DNA of 64,000 nucleotides, from positions 3,472,001 to 3,536,000 of the forward strand of contig NZ_AP025282.1 of NCBI RefSeq assembly GCF_024347215.1. The letters run 5' to 3'. Source of the stretch: Aliamphritea ceti. GTDB lineage: Bacteria; Pseudomonadota; Gammaproteobacteria; Pseudomonadales; Balneatricaceae. Within the stretch, counting starts at the first letter, position 1. Each line of letters opens with the position of its first letter. Of the stretch, positions 16,130 through 25,033 are shown piece by piece. The notes beneath the pieces are model-generated. The model had not been told where the DNA came from. It did no database searches and worked only from the letters and a program-made list of their open reading frames with translations. The position numbers and the translations under genes are program-made.

Positions 16130-19100
16130 TTATGCAGGTTCCAGCTCGCTATCTTCTTCCGTTTCGGTATCTGCTGAATTTTTAGCCGCCATACGATAAG
16201 GGTTATCTGAGTTAAGCAACTCTTTACCCTTTTTCGTTGGGAATTCAACATCGATATCCACAACCCGGCCATCACGGCATACGTTAATAACCGTATCCAT
16301 AGTAGTCGCCATCAGGGAGTACTTATCATCCGGCGCAGCAATCAGTGTTTGCAGACCCAGATCACTCATGAAGCCCAGTGATGTCTGAGTGTTCTCAGCA
16401 TCCAGCTTGTTGAAGGCCTCATCGAATACCGACAGGCTGATACCGCCAAGAGTAACGCCATCGGCACTGTCACGCAGACGGTAAGTTGCACCCATAGCAG
16501 CCGCGATCGCCACATAGAAAGGCACCTGGTGCTCACCACCGGAACCGGTTTTGATACGCTGACTCAGGGTCGTCTTACGGTTGCCGTCGATATCTTTAAT
16601 CACCAATTCGAAATTATAGAAGTTACGATAATCCTGCAGCAAGCTGCTTTCACCTTCATCTTTCAGCACCTCATGGATCTTAGCCAACGCATCCTGATGT
16701 GGCTTATCCTGATCATTTTGCAGATCAAACAGGCTGCCAACATTCGCCTGATCCATTTTGGTGTAAGCTTCAACCAATTCCAGAATATCTTTCAGTTCCG
16801 GGTTAGGCGTCATCTCAAAACCATAACGCTCTTTATGGAACGGACGGTTCTTCAAATGTACATTCAGCTCACGGATCAATTCTTTAATCTTATCGATCTG
16901 ATCTTTAAGGTGTGCGACGAAGTCAGAACGGAATGAGGTTTCTGCCTCTAAGCGGGCATGCTCAGCTTTTTCAGTATATTCAGCCAGCTCACTGTCACGC
17001 AGCGACTGTACTGTATCGTTAACAAAACGCTCCAGCTGCTCATGAGTTGAGTCAGGCGTCACTTTATCCAGTTCCTGATGGCTCAGGCCTGAACCGTGAT
17101 AGCGCGCTTTATACTGAGCCACACCGTCACGCACAGCGTTCTTTTTCTTTTCAATCAGACCAAGCTCAGACTGAGCCTTCTTTGCTGATTCAAAAATAAT
17201 CCGGTCCAGATCACCTGAACAGGACTCATCCATATAGTCGCGTTTTTCCTGAGCGGACTGCGCGTCAAAGTTAGTATCTTCTTCACACTTTGCTCTGGCA
17301 GCTGCGTGTTCAACTAACTCTTTATCCAACAGTTCCAGTGACGCATTGTCTTTAATCAGGCTGGTACGGGTCGTCTGCAGTTTATCCATCAGCTTCTTTT
17401 GCTGATCCTGTGCTTGCTTCTGCCCTTCGACCAACTCAGCAATACGTTTCTGTACGCCGCTATCATCCTGATTCCGCAAGTCAGTAATGCCCTGTCGGTA
17501 ACCATCGATTTCGCTATGCAACATTTCGCGCTGATTGGACAGATCAAAAACCCGCTCACCCATGCCGACCAGACCCGTGGTCATACGTACCAGATTTTCT
17601 TTCAGGTTATCCAGGTCTTCATGGTCTTTATTCAGCACACTGAATTCAGCCATCATTTCATCAACCTGACGGCCCTGCTGCTGTAGCTGATGCTGACGAC
17701 GGCCTCCACCGCTTCCCAACATAGGCGTTTCTTCACGAATAGCCGTGGTTGTACCTTCCGTCTGCAACATGCAATCGTAAGTCAGCGCGCGCTCCTGACG
17801 AATCAGTTCGGCTTCCGTTTCAACTGCAATAACTGAACCCAGTGCACGGTTCATATATGCCTGAGCATCATCGGTCTGACAGTCGATAAATTCAGCCAAA
17901 GAATTTGGCTTACTACGGTTAAGCCATTCATGACTCTTGGTCGTGTTAACAATTCGGCAGCCTTTTAAATGACGGCCTTTACGGCGATACAGCGTAATTG
18001 CTTCTTTAACCCGGTCAGGATCAACAATCAGAGCTTCCCGACGCGCGCCCAGGAAACTCTCAATCGCAATGCGCCATTTCTCATCGTTGATGTCTACCAA
18101 CTCACAGATAGGCGTAGACTTGATACCATAGTCACTCAGTAGCTGCATCAACTCACGGGTATTACGGCGTAGCGGTGCATGACCTTCTTTGAGCTGCTCA
18201 ACGGCACTGCGCTGATTCTGAATTTCAGTGCGCAATTCGTTCATACGAATAACTGAGGCTTCAAATCGACGGGAAATCTCACGACGAACTTCGTCGATGC
18301 TGCCCTTGAGCTTTTCTAAATTGTTATCGACATTCACCGGCTCAAGCGGCCAGGCTTCAGCCATCATATCTTCGCCGGAACGCCACAGCGCCACAGACTC
18401 CTGAACCACAGGAATGAAACTGGAAGGCAGGAACTGCTGGAAGTTAGAGAAAGTTACCGTAGAACGCAGCAGGCTATACACGTTCTGAATTTTCTCTTTG
18501 ACGACATTCAGCTCATGCTGCTTGGCATCAATGGAGTTTTCCAACGCTTTCACTTTGTGTGCGCTGTCAGTGTTGTTTAGCTCTGCGCGGGCTTCTGCCA
18601 GCGTTTGCATTACAGTGTTTAATTGCTCACTGTTTGATTCCAGGTCACTTTGTAACTGAGTTTCTTTTTCCTGGTAAGATTCCAGACGGTCCTGTGCACC
18701 TTCCTTCTTCAGGTCAGCATGTTCAAAACGCGTCTCATGAACTACCCATTCGTATTCAGCAGAGTTCTTAACGTTGCGATGAATGCCCTTACACTGCTCC
18801 TGAACTTTTTCCAGTTCGCCAATGCGATTAGCCACTTCACGGGTTTTCTGCTCCATCACCCGATATTCATCCAGGGATTTCCGGAAAGCACCTACGTGAA
18901 CAATGTTTTCATCCAGAACAAACTCACGGATAAAACGGGTTGGGCTGTTAATCGGCACAAACTTAAGTGCGTTACGGAAGTTCTTTACAAACTTCTCGTC
19001 ATCGTTCGGCATTTGCTGATCATAGCTGAGCTCGGTTACCAGCTCACGAATGAAACGGCTGGCACGCTTTTCCAGCTTCATTTCAGGACACTGTCTCAGC

Positions 19101-19579
19101 AGACTCTCACGCACTTCAGGCCATTCTTTCGGCAGACGTCCGCCATCTTTTTTATCGGTAAAGTCTTCCAGGCTGACAGAAAAGTCAGGCAGGATAAAAC
19201 GTCCCAGAATTTCTTCTTCAGGTGAAGCCAGCGAAGCACTGATGGTCAGACCCACACAGGTCTCTTTTCCCGTTTCAGTATCGTAAAAACTCAGCGCCAG
19301 ATAACTGATTGAATCCTGACGGGCGTTCTCTTTCTTACCTGAGTCATCCATAAAGCCAAGACAATAGGTCCGCAGGCTACGTTCACTCTTATCACCGGCA
19401 CTAGCGTTAAAGCTCAGATAACGTTTATTGCCACCCATCAGTACTGTCTGAATGGCATCCAGTAATGATGACTTGCCTGAACCGTTTGGACCGACGACGG
19501 CAACATTACCTTTAATAGGTACTTCAACGGCACCCAAAACATACCAGTTCACCAGTACGATGCGATTTAACTGTTTCAT
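16130..19579 (-). CDS. jetC: SMC-like ATPase of a Wadjet/Mks-type complex (JetC/MksB-like)
   Basis: The protein has 1149 residues. The N-terminal ATPase half carries Walker A GPNGSGKSSLLDAIQ at 30-44. Two long coiled-coil arms follow (roughly 210-470 and 640-960), flanking a hinge-like region around 480-620. The C-terminal half carries the signature TGSGGEHQVPF (about 1012) and Walker B LSVFDEAFNKLD (about 1050). By family knowledge JetC/MksB is the DNA-translocating SMC subunit that works with a kleisin (JetA/MksF) and a small winged-helix subunit (JetB/MksE). It overlaps jetB by four bases and ends the operon. In Wadjet and many Mks operons jetD/mksG, a nuclease, follows, but here the next gene is on the opposite strand. 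SbcC and MukB are less likely because of size and neighbours. Confidence 0.88.
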   Translation of the reverse strand: MKQLNRIVLVNWYVLGAVEVPIKGNVAVVGPNGSGKSSLLDAIQTVLMGGNKRYLSFNASAGDKSERSLRTYCLGFMDDSGKKENARQDSISYLALSFYDTETGKETCVGLTISASLASPEEEILGRFILPDFSVSLEDFTDKKDGGRLPKEWPEVRESLLRQCPEMKLEKRASRFIRELVTELSYDQQMPNDDEKFVKNFRNALKFVPINSPTRFIREFVLDENIVHVGAFRKSLDEYRVMEQKTREVANRIGELEKVQEQCKGIHRNVKNSAEYEWVVHETRFEHADLKKEGAQDRLESYQEKETQLQSDLESNSEQLNTVMQTLAEARAELNNTDSAHKVKALENSIDAKQHELNVVKEKIQNVYSLLRSTVTFSNFQQFLPSSFIPVVQESVALWRSGEDMMAEAWPLEPVNVDNNLEKLKGSIDEVRREISRRFEASVIRMNELRTEIQNQRSAVEQLKEGHAPLRRNTRELMQLLSDYGIKSTPICELVDINDEKWRIAIESFLGARREALIVDPDRVKEAITLYRRKGRHLKGCRIVNTTKSHEWLNRSKPNSLAEFIDCQTDDAQAYMNRALGSVIAVETEAELIRQERALTYDCMLQTEGTTTAIREETPMLGSGGGRRQHQLQQQGRQVDEMMAEFSVLNKDHEDLDNLKENLVRMTTGLVGMGERVFDLSNQREMLHSEIDGYRQGITDLRNQDDSGVQKRIAELVEGQKQAQDQQKKLMDKLQTTRTSLIKDNASLELLDKELVEHAAARAKCEEDTNFDAQSAQEKRDYMDESCSGDLDRIIFESAKKAQSELGLIEKKKNAVRDGVAQYKARYHGSGLSHQELDKVTPDSTHEQLERFVNDTVQSLRDSELAEYTEKAEHARLEAETSFRSDFVAHLKDQIDKIKELIRELNVHLKNRPFHKERYGFEMTPNPELKDILELVEAYTKMDQANVGSLFDLQNDQDKPHQDALAKIHEVLKDEGESSLLQDYRNFYNFELVIKDIDGNRKTTLSQRIKTGSGGEHQVPFYVAIAAAMGATYRLRDSADGVTLGGISLSVFDEAFNKLDAENTQTSLGFMSDLGLQTLIAAPDDKYSLMATTMDTVINVCRDGRVVDIDVEFPTKKGKELLNSDNPYRMAAKNSADTETEEDSELEPA

Positions 19580-20388
19580 TGTACCGGCTCCTCCGGGGTT
19601 GCCTCTTCAACTGGTTTTTCAGACTCTACAGTTTCTTGCTCAATCTGTTCCTGAGCGTCACTGCTTTCTGCAACGGCTGCTTCAGCATCAACCGTCAGAG
19701 TTTCAGCCGGGGCTTCGGTTTCAGTTGCTTCAGCCGGTTGTGTATCTGCAGCAGGCTCCACCGGATTCTGCTCAGCATCATCACACAATGCTTCTAACTG
19801 GCCGATAAAGTCTTCAACTACTACCTGACGGATAGTCGGATTGATTGTCAGTGGAATGTTCTTAGGATCAGTTTCATGCGGCTTACCCCGCTCAATGACG
19901 CCATGACGGCTGAACAGCGAGAGAATTTCCTTCAAACGGGTTTCGTTGGGAATATCTTTACCGGTCAGGTTCTCATATACGGTCAGCAAGTCATTGGATG
20001 TAATATAAGCACGTCCACCTTCAACCTCAAAGGCTTCAAGCTTTTCTTCATATTGCTGACGCATGCACAGCAGGAAGAATGACTCATCCAGCTTCAGGCG
20101 CATAAAGCGCTCATCACCTTGGGGCAAAATACCTAAAAATGCTTCATCTGGCTGATACACAAATGACCAGCCTAGTGCCGCAAACAGGTTGGTAAAATAA
20201 TCCACGTGAGACGCTACCAGAAAGTAACTGTCACGGTGGCCTGAACGTTCAGCGTATAAAAACTGATTCACTAACAGCAGATTGGCAGCATGGACGAAAT
20301 CTTCTTCCTGATACTGATCGCTGCGGGCAATAATTTTCTGCAGATCACCTAACATGTTTATCGTCTCTGAATACTGAAGTCGCGACAC
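19576..20388 (-). CDS. jetB: JetB/MksE-like subunit (DUF4194)
   Basis: The protein has 270 residues. The first 190 or so carry the DUF4194 winged-helix pattern: EEDFVHAANLLLVNQFLYAE, FFLLCMRQQYEEKLEAF, and TVYENLTGKDIPNETRLKEILSLFSRHGVIE. The last 80 residues are an extremely acidic, low-complexity tail rich in Glu, Ala, Pro and Thr, which is unusual in length. In the family this subunit binds the kleisin JetA and modulates the SMC ring. Two starts are possible: GTG at 20388, overlapping jetA by 31 bases, or ATG at 20355, just after the jetA stop. Both lie in frame. The end overlaps jetC in a coupled arrangement. Confidence 0.82.
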   Translation of the reverse strand: MSRLQYSETINMLGDLQKIIARSDQYQEEDFVHAANLLLVNQFLYAERSGHRDSYFLVASHVDYFTNLFAALGWSFVYQPDEAFLGILPQGDERFMRLKLDESFFLLCMRQQYEEKLEAFEVEGGRAYITSNDLLTVYENLTGKDIPNETRLKEILSLFSRHGVIERGKPHETDPKNIPLTINPTIRQVVVEDFIGQLEALCDDAEQNPVEPAADTQPAEATETEAPAETLTVDAEAAVAESSDAQEQIEQETVESEKPVEEATPEEPVQ

Positions 20389-21758
20389 TCAACCATATCG
20401 GCGACGTTGACATACTTATCGCTGAACTGAATATCATATTTATTGGCGGTATTGCGCCCCTTCTTACCCAGGGAGCGCATATGCCTCAGATAACTGAAGC
20501 AGATGTAGTCTTCGATACTGTCGATCGTAAACTGACCGGCTGAGATCTCATTCTCACCCAGCAAGTGACGTTCGATATAATCTTCAATCCTTTCCGGGCG
20601 AACTTCCCGGCGGGCTTTATATTCTTTAAATAGCTGGCGCATCTCTAGCACCCGCGGATCAATAATATCCTGCTGAATAACCCGCGGTTTAGTTGCCACC
20701 CGCCGTCTGACCGGTGCCCGAACACTGCCCGGAGACAGAAACCCGGTTTCTTCCAGTGTTTGCAGCTTTGGTAACTTACGCTGATCAAGCTGCGCCGCAT
20801 CAGAGATAACCCGCGACAAACGCGCACTCATACCCGGTGTAGTTTTATCCATGTAACGAACGGTGTCCGCTACACGTTTCTCAAGGCGGTAACGGAAATC
20901 ATCAATGGTCGCTAAACGCTGATCAACCGATTCAAAAATTCGGATAATACGGTTGATATGACTATGCACCATTGCTTCAGCGTCGTCATAGTTGGTTTCG
21001 AACTGTTCCTGATAATGCGTACTTAGCAACGCAACCTTTGTCGTATCGAACTGCAGTTCACGTAGCTGACTCAGAATCTGACGGCGAAAGCGGAAAGGGT
21101 TGTTCTTGGTCTTCAGGGTTTTGTAATCTGATACCAGAATATGCGCAACGAAATGATCGAAAAAGTTACGTACAATTTCCTGTGGATTCTTTGTCGCTGC
21201 CAAGCTGATTTTCAGCTCACGTAAACCCAACATCATATCCGTCAGGTGAGCACTGAAGTCAGAGGCGGTCTGCGCCGCTTCCTGCAGGGTAATCCCCCGC
21301 CCGGCCGGATCATTAATCGCAGCTTCCAGTGAACTCAGCACGTTTAGTACTGCGCCGCCGTAACTGCGTTTTTCCAGATTATTAATCGATACCAGCGTAC
21401 GTAACAGGTAACTGTTCGCCGGTGATAACAATACAAAGGTACGGTAAATACGCTGTTCTTCTTCCAGCCAGCCAGTTACCACCAGCCGGCGATAGATACG
21501 ACTGGTATATTCCGCAGTAGAACGTGGCGCTTCCTGTTCGGCTTCTGAATCATTATCTTCAGGTTCCCAACGACGTACACCCAGCTTAACAACGGTGTCT
21601 TCAATGGAGGAGCGAATCAGATCTTTAGGAACAAAAGGATCAACCAGATCTTCATCGAAGAACTGATCAGCAAGATCGAGCAATACCGCCTGATAGATTT
21701 GACGGTTCTGCCCGGCAAGTGGCAGGAACAGGTCTTCGGGAAGCTTGTTAAAAAGCAT
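20358..21758 (-). CDS. jetA: JetA/MksF-like kleisin subunit (DUF5716-type)
   Basis: The protein has 466 residues. The opening FNKLPEDLFLPLAGQNRQIYQAVLLDL matches the JetA start, with an N-terminal winged-helix region that includes TAEYTSRIYRRLVVTGWLEEE. A long helical middle follows (EIVRNFFDHFVAHILVSDYKTLKTKNNPFRFR), and then a C-terminal helical region with RPERIEDYIERHLLG. In the family this is the kleisin that bridges the two SMC heads. It is the first gene of the three-gene operon. No further partner gene lies upstream on this strand before ycaO's terminator, and the upstream gap of about 170 bases presumably holds the promoter. Confidence 0.85.
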   Translation of the reverse strand: MLFNKLPEDLFLPLAGQNRQIYQAVLLDLADQFFDEDLVDPFVPKDLIRSSIEDTVVKLGVRRWEPEDNDSEAEQEAPRSTAEYTSRIYRRLVVTGWLEEEQRIYRTFVLLSPANSYLLRTLVSINNLEKRSYGGAVLNVLSSLEAAINDPAGRGITLQEAAQTASDFSAHLTDMMLGLRELKISLAATKNPQEIVRNFFDHFVAHILVSDYKTLKTKNNPFRFRRQILSQLRELQFDTTKVALLSTHYQEQFETNYDDAEAMVHSHINRIIRIFESVDQRLATIDDFRYRLEKRVADTVRYMDKTTPGMSARLSRVISDAAQLDQRKLPKLQTLEETGFLSPGSVRAPVRRRVATKPRVIQQDIIDPRVLEMRQLFKEYKARREVRPERIEDYIERHLLGENEISAGQFTIDSIEDYICFSYLRHMRSLGKKGRNTANKYDIQFSDKYVNVADMVECRDFSIQRR

Positions 21759-21924
21759 CGAGAATCAAATCTCCTGACAGACATATCAAATGCCTGACAT
21801 TAACTAAGGTCAACGCTCTTGGTAAGCAAATAACAGGCCGTGTAAGCCAGGAAAAAGCAGCCAGACAAAAGCATAAAATAGCCGAAGATAATAACGGAAA
21901 TAGGCCGTCTGACCAAGTAGCAAA

Positions 21925-21957
21925 AAGGCCGTTTTCAGGAAAACGGCCTTTTCTAAA
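21925..21957 (-). terminator. Rho-independent terminator of ycaO
   Basis: On the minus strand AGGCCGTTTTCCTGAAAACG GCCTT forms a ten-base stem with a tight loop, followed by T-rich sequence. It lies 29 bases past the ycaO stop and separates ycaO from jetA. Confidence 0.8.
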
Positions 21958-21985
21958 AAGTTAACAATTCAGGTTAGATTAAAAG

Positions 21986-23719
21986 TCAGCCAGCGAGACG
22001 CTTAGCAGACTGAAGCCGGTCATAGATTTCCAGCATTTTCTGATGATTCGTAAAACCTTCCAGACTCAGACTACTGGCTGTAAAATCTTTAAAGATCTTT
22101 TCTCCGGCCAGCATCTCTGCCACCCGGGCCATCAGCGTTTTTCCATATACCTGTTCAAGCAGACCGCTGTAATCGTCAAAGTCCCGTTCAGCATCCAAAG
22201 CAAACTGTAAACACTGAAACAAGCACCGGTAAAGCAATTCACGCGACTCATGCAACTGAGCGTTCTTCAGCTGCCAGCCACACCAGGCCAGCGCATCCGC
22301 AAAATTACCCTGCTGCAAGTGCAACAGACATTTTAGCTCACCGATCCGCAGCGTATTCCAGGCGGTACCTTTATCTGCAACAACACCTATCAGCTCTGCG
22401 ACCAACTGCTGATCATCAAAGCCTTCGGTATTCATATCTACCAACAGATCAGCGCCCTGATCTTTATCGAAGTTTGCCAGATCCAGCAAGCTCTCCCGGT
22501 ACTCGACACCCGCATTATTATTATTCGACACAAGATCATCTACCGGATAAATTTCAGACATTCCCGGTACAATAATCCGACAGGTATACACGTTCAGATG
22601 CTCGTAATCGGCAATATAAATATCCATGTCGACTTTATGAATCAGATTACACAAGTGTTCGAATTCAGCCTGACTGTCGCCTTCCACGTTCCATTCAACA
22701 AACTCGTAATCTGTATCCCGCGAAAACAGATCCCAGGCAACAACACCGCTCGAATCAATAAAATGGGCTTCAAGATTCTGAGAATCAGCCACATCCGAAA
22801 GATTAAAACTTGGTGACGGGAAGTCAGTCAGCGAATTAAGTGCCCTACCACGCAGCAATTCGGTCACAGTCCTTTCCAGTGCCACTTCAAACTTAGGGTG
22901 CGCACCGAATGACGCACAACAGCCGCCATCATCAGGATTTATCAGGGTAACGTTAACCATCGGATACTTACCGCCAAGGGAAGCATCACGGACCAGCACG
23001 ACAAACCCATAATCGCGCAAAGCTGCCAGAGCATCTACAACCTGCGGATAGCGGTTAATTATATGCTCGGGAATTTCCGGCAAACTGATACCGGAAGTTA
23101 TAATCGTATTCTTAATATGACGTTCAAAAATCTCAGACAGTGCCTGTACTCTTGCTTCTGCAACACTGTTACCTGCAGCAGCACCATTACTGATATACAA
23201 ATTGCCAATAATGTTTACCGGAATCCAGACTTCATTGCCGGTACGCTGACGAATAAACGGAATAGCGCAGATACCCCGCCCCGCATTACCCGAGTTAGTA
23301 TCGATAAGCCCCGGTGCGGTTAAATCATCGTGCAGGTTATAGTGCTGCAGTGTTGGTTCATCGAACAAACCGTCTGGTATTTCATCGCCACTGACTTCAA
23401 ACCAACGCTCGCTGGGATAATGAACAAAGTCGCTTTCAGCAACTTCTTCACCAAGATAATAATCAGTAAAAAAAGAGTTACAGCTAAGACGTTCGAAATA
23501 CTCACCCAACGCACTGGCCAACGCAGCATCTTTACTGGTGCCTTTGCCGTTGGTAAATAAAAGCGGGCAGTTGCGGTCACGGATAAGGACAGACCAGACA
23601 TTCGGTACTGGATTGAGCCATTGAGCCTGCTCAATATCGAAGCCCAGAGCCTCTAACTGAGAAGACATTTTTTCAATCGACTCCTCTAAGGGCGCATCTT
23701 TTCCGGGAATCATCGTCAT
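21986..23719 (-). CDS. ycaO: YcaO-domain protein
   Basis: The protein has about 577 residues from the ATG at 23719. I chose this start because the sequence MTMIPGKDAPLEESI matches the beginning of E. coli YcaO. A longer form from 23749 is in frame. The YcaO ATP-binding domain occupies residues about 40-380. It includes WLNPVPNVWSVLIRD, FTNGKGTSKDAALASALGEYFERL, NSVAEARVQALSEIFERHIK and RTVTELLRGRAL. The C-terminal 180 residues are the helical repeat region typical of the E. coli-type proteins. YcaO enzymes activate amide oxygens with ATP. This subgroup is linked to ribosomal protein S12 methylthiolation, not to peptide toxin synthesis, and no RiPP precursor gene is nearby. Confidence 0.93.
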   Translation of the reverse strand: MTMIPGKDAPLEESIEKMSSQLEALGFDIEQAQWLNPVPNVWSVLIRDRNCPLLFTNGKGTSKDAALASALGEYFERLSCNSFFTDYYLGEEVAESDFVHYPSERWFEVSGDEIPDGLFDEPTLQHYNLHDDLTAPGLIDTNSGNAGRGICAIPFIRQRTGNEVWIPVNIIGNLYISNGAAAGNSVAEARVQALSEIFERHIKNTIITSGISLPEIPEHIINRYPQVVDALAALRDYGFVVLVRDASLGGKYPMVNVTLINPDDGGCCASFGAHPKFEVALERTVTELLRGRALNSLTDFPSPSFNLSDVADSQNLEAHFIDSSGVVAWDLFSRDTDYEFVEWNVEGDSQAEFEHLCNLIHKVDMDIYIADYEHLNVYTCRIIVPGMSEIYPVDDLVSNNNNAGVEYRESLLDLANFDKDQGADLLVDMNTEGFDDQQLVAELIGVVADKGTAWNTLRIGELKCLLHLQQGNFADALAWCGWQLKNAQLHESRELLYRCLFQCLQFALDAERDFDDYSGLLEQVYGKTLMARVAEMLAGEKIFKDFTASSLSLEGFTNHQKMLEIYDRLQSAKRLAG

Positions 23720-23962
23720 ATCACTAAGTCCTAGCAAGCCAATCAACACATCCGCAGGACAAATAACCCCGCTTAAACTCCACTTTATACAGAAATACGC
23801 CCCACACCGAAACTCCAGATTAGCTTATTTTGTGTTCTGATGAAGCGTTTCACTGATTCACGACAGCTTGTTGATAACCCTGAAAAACCCACTGTCAGCA
23901 AGCATCTAAAACCTACCTAACTATTATTGTCAGTTGAATGAAAAACTTTTTAACGTAAGTGC
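23720..23962. other. Intergenic region before the tRNA cluster
   Basis: About 240 bases holding the promoter side of ycaO (minus strand) and the upstream region of the tRNA promoter. There are no other reading frames or hairpins of note. Confidence 0.45.
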
Positions 23963-23997
23963 TTGACGGCCATAGGGCTGATCATTAACATACGCCG
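23963..23997 (+). promoter_or_regulatory. Predicted stable-RNA promoter of the tRNA cluster
   Basis: TTGACG (23963-23968) and TAACAT (23986-23991) are separated by 17 bases. A GC-rich discriminator (ACGCCGCC) follows, as in promoters of rRNA and tRNA genes under stringent control. The first tRNA-Asn begins 22 bases after the -10 element. Confidence 0.65.
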
Positions 23998-24013
23998 CCA
24001 CTAGTTAAGCAGT

Positions 24014-24089
24014 TCCTCGATAGCTCAGTTGGTAGAGCAGTAGACTGTTAATCTATTGGTCGCTGGTTCGAGTCCAGCTCGAGGAGCCA
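24014..24089 (+). tRNA. tRNA-Asn (GTT), copy 1
   Basis: The 76-base cloverleaf has acceptor stem TCCTCGA/TCGAGGA, D-arm TAGCTCAGTTGGTAGAGCA, anticodon loop CTGTTAA with GTT, T-arm GGTTCGAGTCC, and encoded GCCA. Confidence 0.97.
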
Positions 24090-24126
24090 ATTCTGCATTA
24101 GCTAGTAACATTTTGATGGATAACAT

Positions 24127-24202
24127 TCCTCGATAGCTCAGTTGGTAGAGCAGTAGACTGTTAATCTATTGGTCGCTGGTTCGAGTCCAGCTCGAGGAGC
24201 CA
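24127..24202 (+). tRNA. tRNA-Asn (GTT), copy 2
   Basis: Identical to the preceding tRNA-Asn and 113 bases downstream of it, evidently a tandem duplicate. The encoded CCA is present. Confidence 0.97.
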
Positions 24203-24216
24203 TCAAAATAAGAAGA

Positions 24217-24293
24217 CGGGGCATAGCGCAGCCTGGTAGCGCATCTGCTTTGGGAGCAGAGGGTCGTAGGTTCGAATCCTGCTGCCCCGACCA
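24217..24293 (+). tRNA. tRNA-Pro (TGG), copy 1
   Basis: The 77-base cloverleaf has acceptor stem CGGGGCA/TGCCCCG, anticodon loop with TGG (CTTTGGGA), T-arm GGTTCGAATCC and encoded ACCA. It starts 14 bases after the second tRNA-Asn. Confidence 0.97.
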
Positions 24294-24348
24294 CTTTCTG
24301 AAAGTGAATCTTCTTAACACTCAAACAGTGTCTAAACAGTTTATTTGT

Positions 24349-24425
24349 CGGGGCATAGCGCAGCCTGGTAGCGCATCTGCTTTGGGAGCAGAGGGTCGTA
24401 GGTTCGAATCCTGCTGCCCCGACCA
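24349..24425 (+). tRNA. tRNA-Pro (TGG), copy 2
   Basis: Identical in sequence to copy 1 and 132 bases downstream. The spacer is also nearly identical, so the duplicated unit includes the intergenic region. Confidence 0.97.
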
Positions 24426-24482
24426 CTTTTTAATAAGTGACCTTTCTAAAACACTCAAACAGTGTCTAAACAGTTTACTTGT

Positions 24483-24559
24483 CGGGGCATAGCGCAGCCT
24501 GGTAGCGCATCTGCTTTGGGAGCAGAGGGTCGTAGGTTCGAATCCTGCTGCCCCGACCA
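24483..24559 (+). tRNA. tRNA-Pro (TGG), copy 3
   Basis: Identical to copies 1 and 2, 134 bases after copy 2. The encoded CCA is present. Confidence 0.97.
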
Positions 24560-24614
24560 CTTTCTATAAGTGAATTTCCTTAACACTCAAACAGTGTCTA
24601 AACAGTTTATTTGT

Positions 24615-24691
24615 CGGGGCATAGCGCAGCCTGGTAGCGCATCTGCTTTGGGAGCAGAGGGTCGTAGGTTCGAATCCTGCTGCCCCGACCA
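24615..24691 (+). tRNA. tRNA-Pro (TGG), copy 4
   Basis: Identical to the other three, 132 bases after copy 3. The downstream sequence diverges from the conserved spacer. Confidence 0.97.
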
Positions 24692-24729
24692 CTTCTCTAC
24701 TATATTCACAAGACCACTATAATTACCCC

Positions 24730-24795
24730 GGTTCGAGTTGAGCGTAGCGAAACAACATCGCGTTTTTTGCGATGATCATCCTGCTGCCCCGACCA
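24730..24795 (+). pseudogene. Interrupted 3' end of a tRNA-Pro
   Basis: The sequence GGTTCGA (24730-24736) and ATCCTGCTGCCCCGACCA (24778-24795) are the two halves of the tRNA-Pro T-arm and 3' acceptor end. They are separated by 41 extra bases that contain the hairpin CATCGC/GCGATG with a T-rich loop. No 5' half is present. It is therefore a remnant of a fifth copy, or a leftover 3' end such as an integration event might create. Confidence 0.6.
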
Positions 24796-24973
24796 CTTAA
24801 TACACTTCCTTCTCAGTCTTATCCTTCAAGCATTTCTATTAGATACTTGTTTACGCTCTCCTCATCCAACTCTATTCTTCAACACTTATTAGCTCGCCTG
24901 TTATTTGTTGACTTAATTAGCGCCTCTTTGCCTCTCACCTTCGCAATATATAAGTAACCATAATATCAGCGCA

Positions 24974-25000
24974 TAAAAAAACCGCCCGAAGGCGGCTTTA
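24974..25000 (-). terminator. Rho-independent terminator of the M18 aminopeptidase gene
   Basis: On the minus strand AAAGCCGCCTTCGGGCGGTTTTTTT has a strong stem with a TTCG-type loop and seven T. It lies 34 bases past the stop codon. Confidence 0.85.
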
Positions 25001-25033
25001 AAATAACAGATCAATCCTGAACACTCTGCTTCG

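Larger units (their letters stand above)
24217..24691 (+). repeat. Tandem tRNA-Pro repeat array (four units)
   Basis: Four units of about 132 bases, each a 77-base tRNA-Pro plus a conserved spacer of 55-57 bases. The spacer contains ACACTCAAACAGTGT, itself a small hairpin, and CTAAACAGTTTA. The conservation of the spacers points to recent unequal exchange or slippage, perhaps with ongoing homogenisation. Confidence 0.9.

Noticed and set aside
16130..19579. jetC as SbcC or MukB
   Set aside because: The kleisin-like and DUF4194 neighbours, the TGSGGEHQVPF signature and the size fit JetC/MksB. SbcD or MukEF partners are absent.
24138..24560. Repeated reading frames of 60-107 codons on both strands over the tRNA-Pro genes
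   Set aside because: They are translations of the tRNA genes and their duplicated spacers. Their repetition mirrors the tandem tRNA copies, not a gene family.
24217..24691. Regular repeats resembling a CRISPR array
   Set aside because: The conserved parts are complete tRNA-Pro genes of 77 bases, and the spacers are conserved too. CRISPR repeats are shorter with variable spacers, and no cas gene is present.
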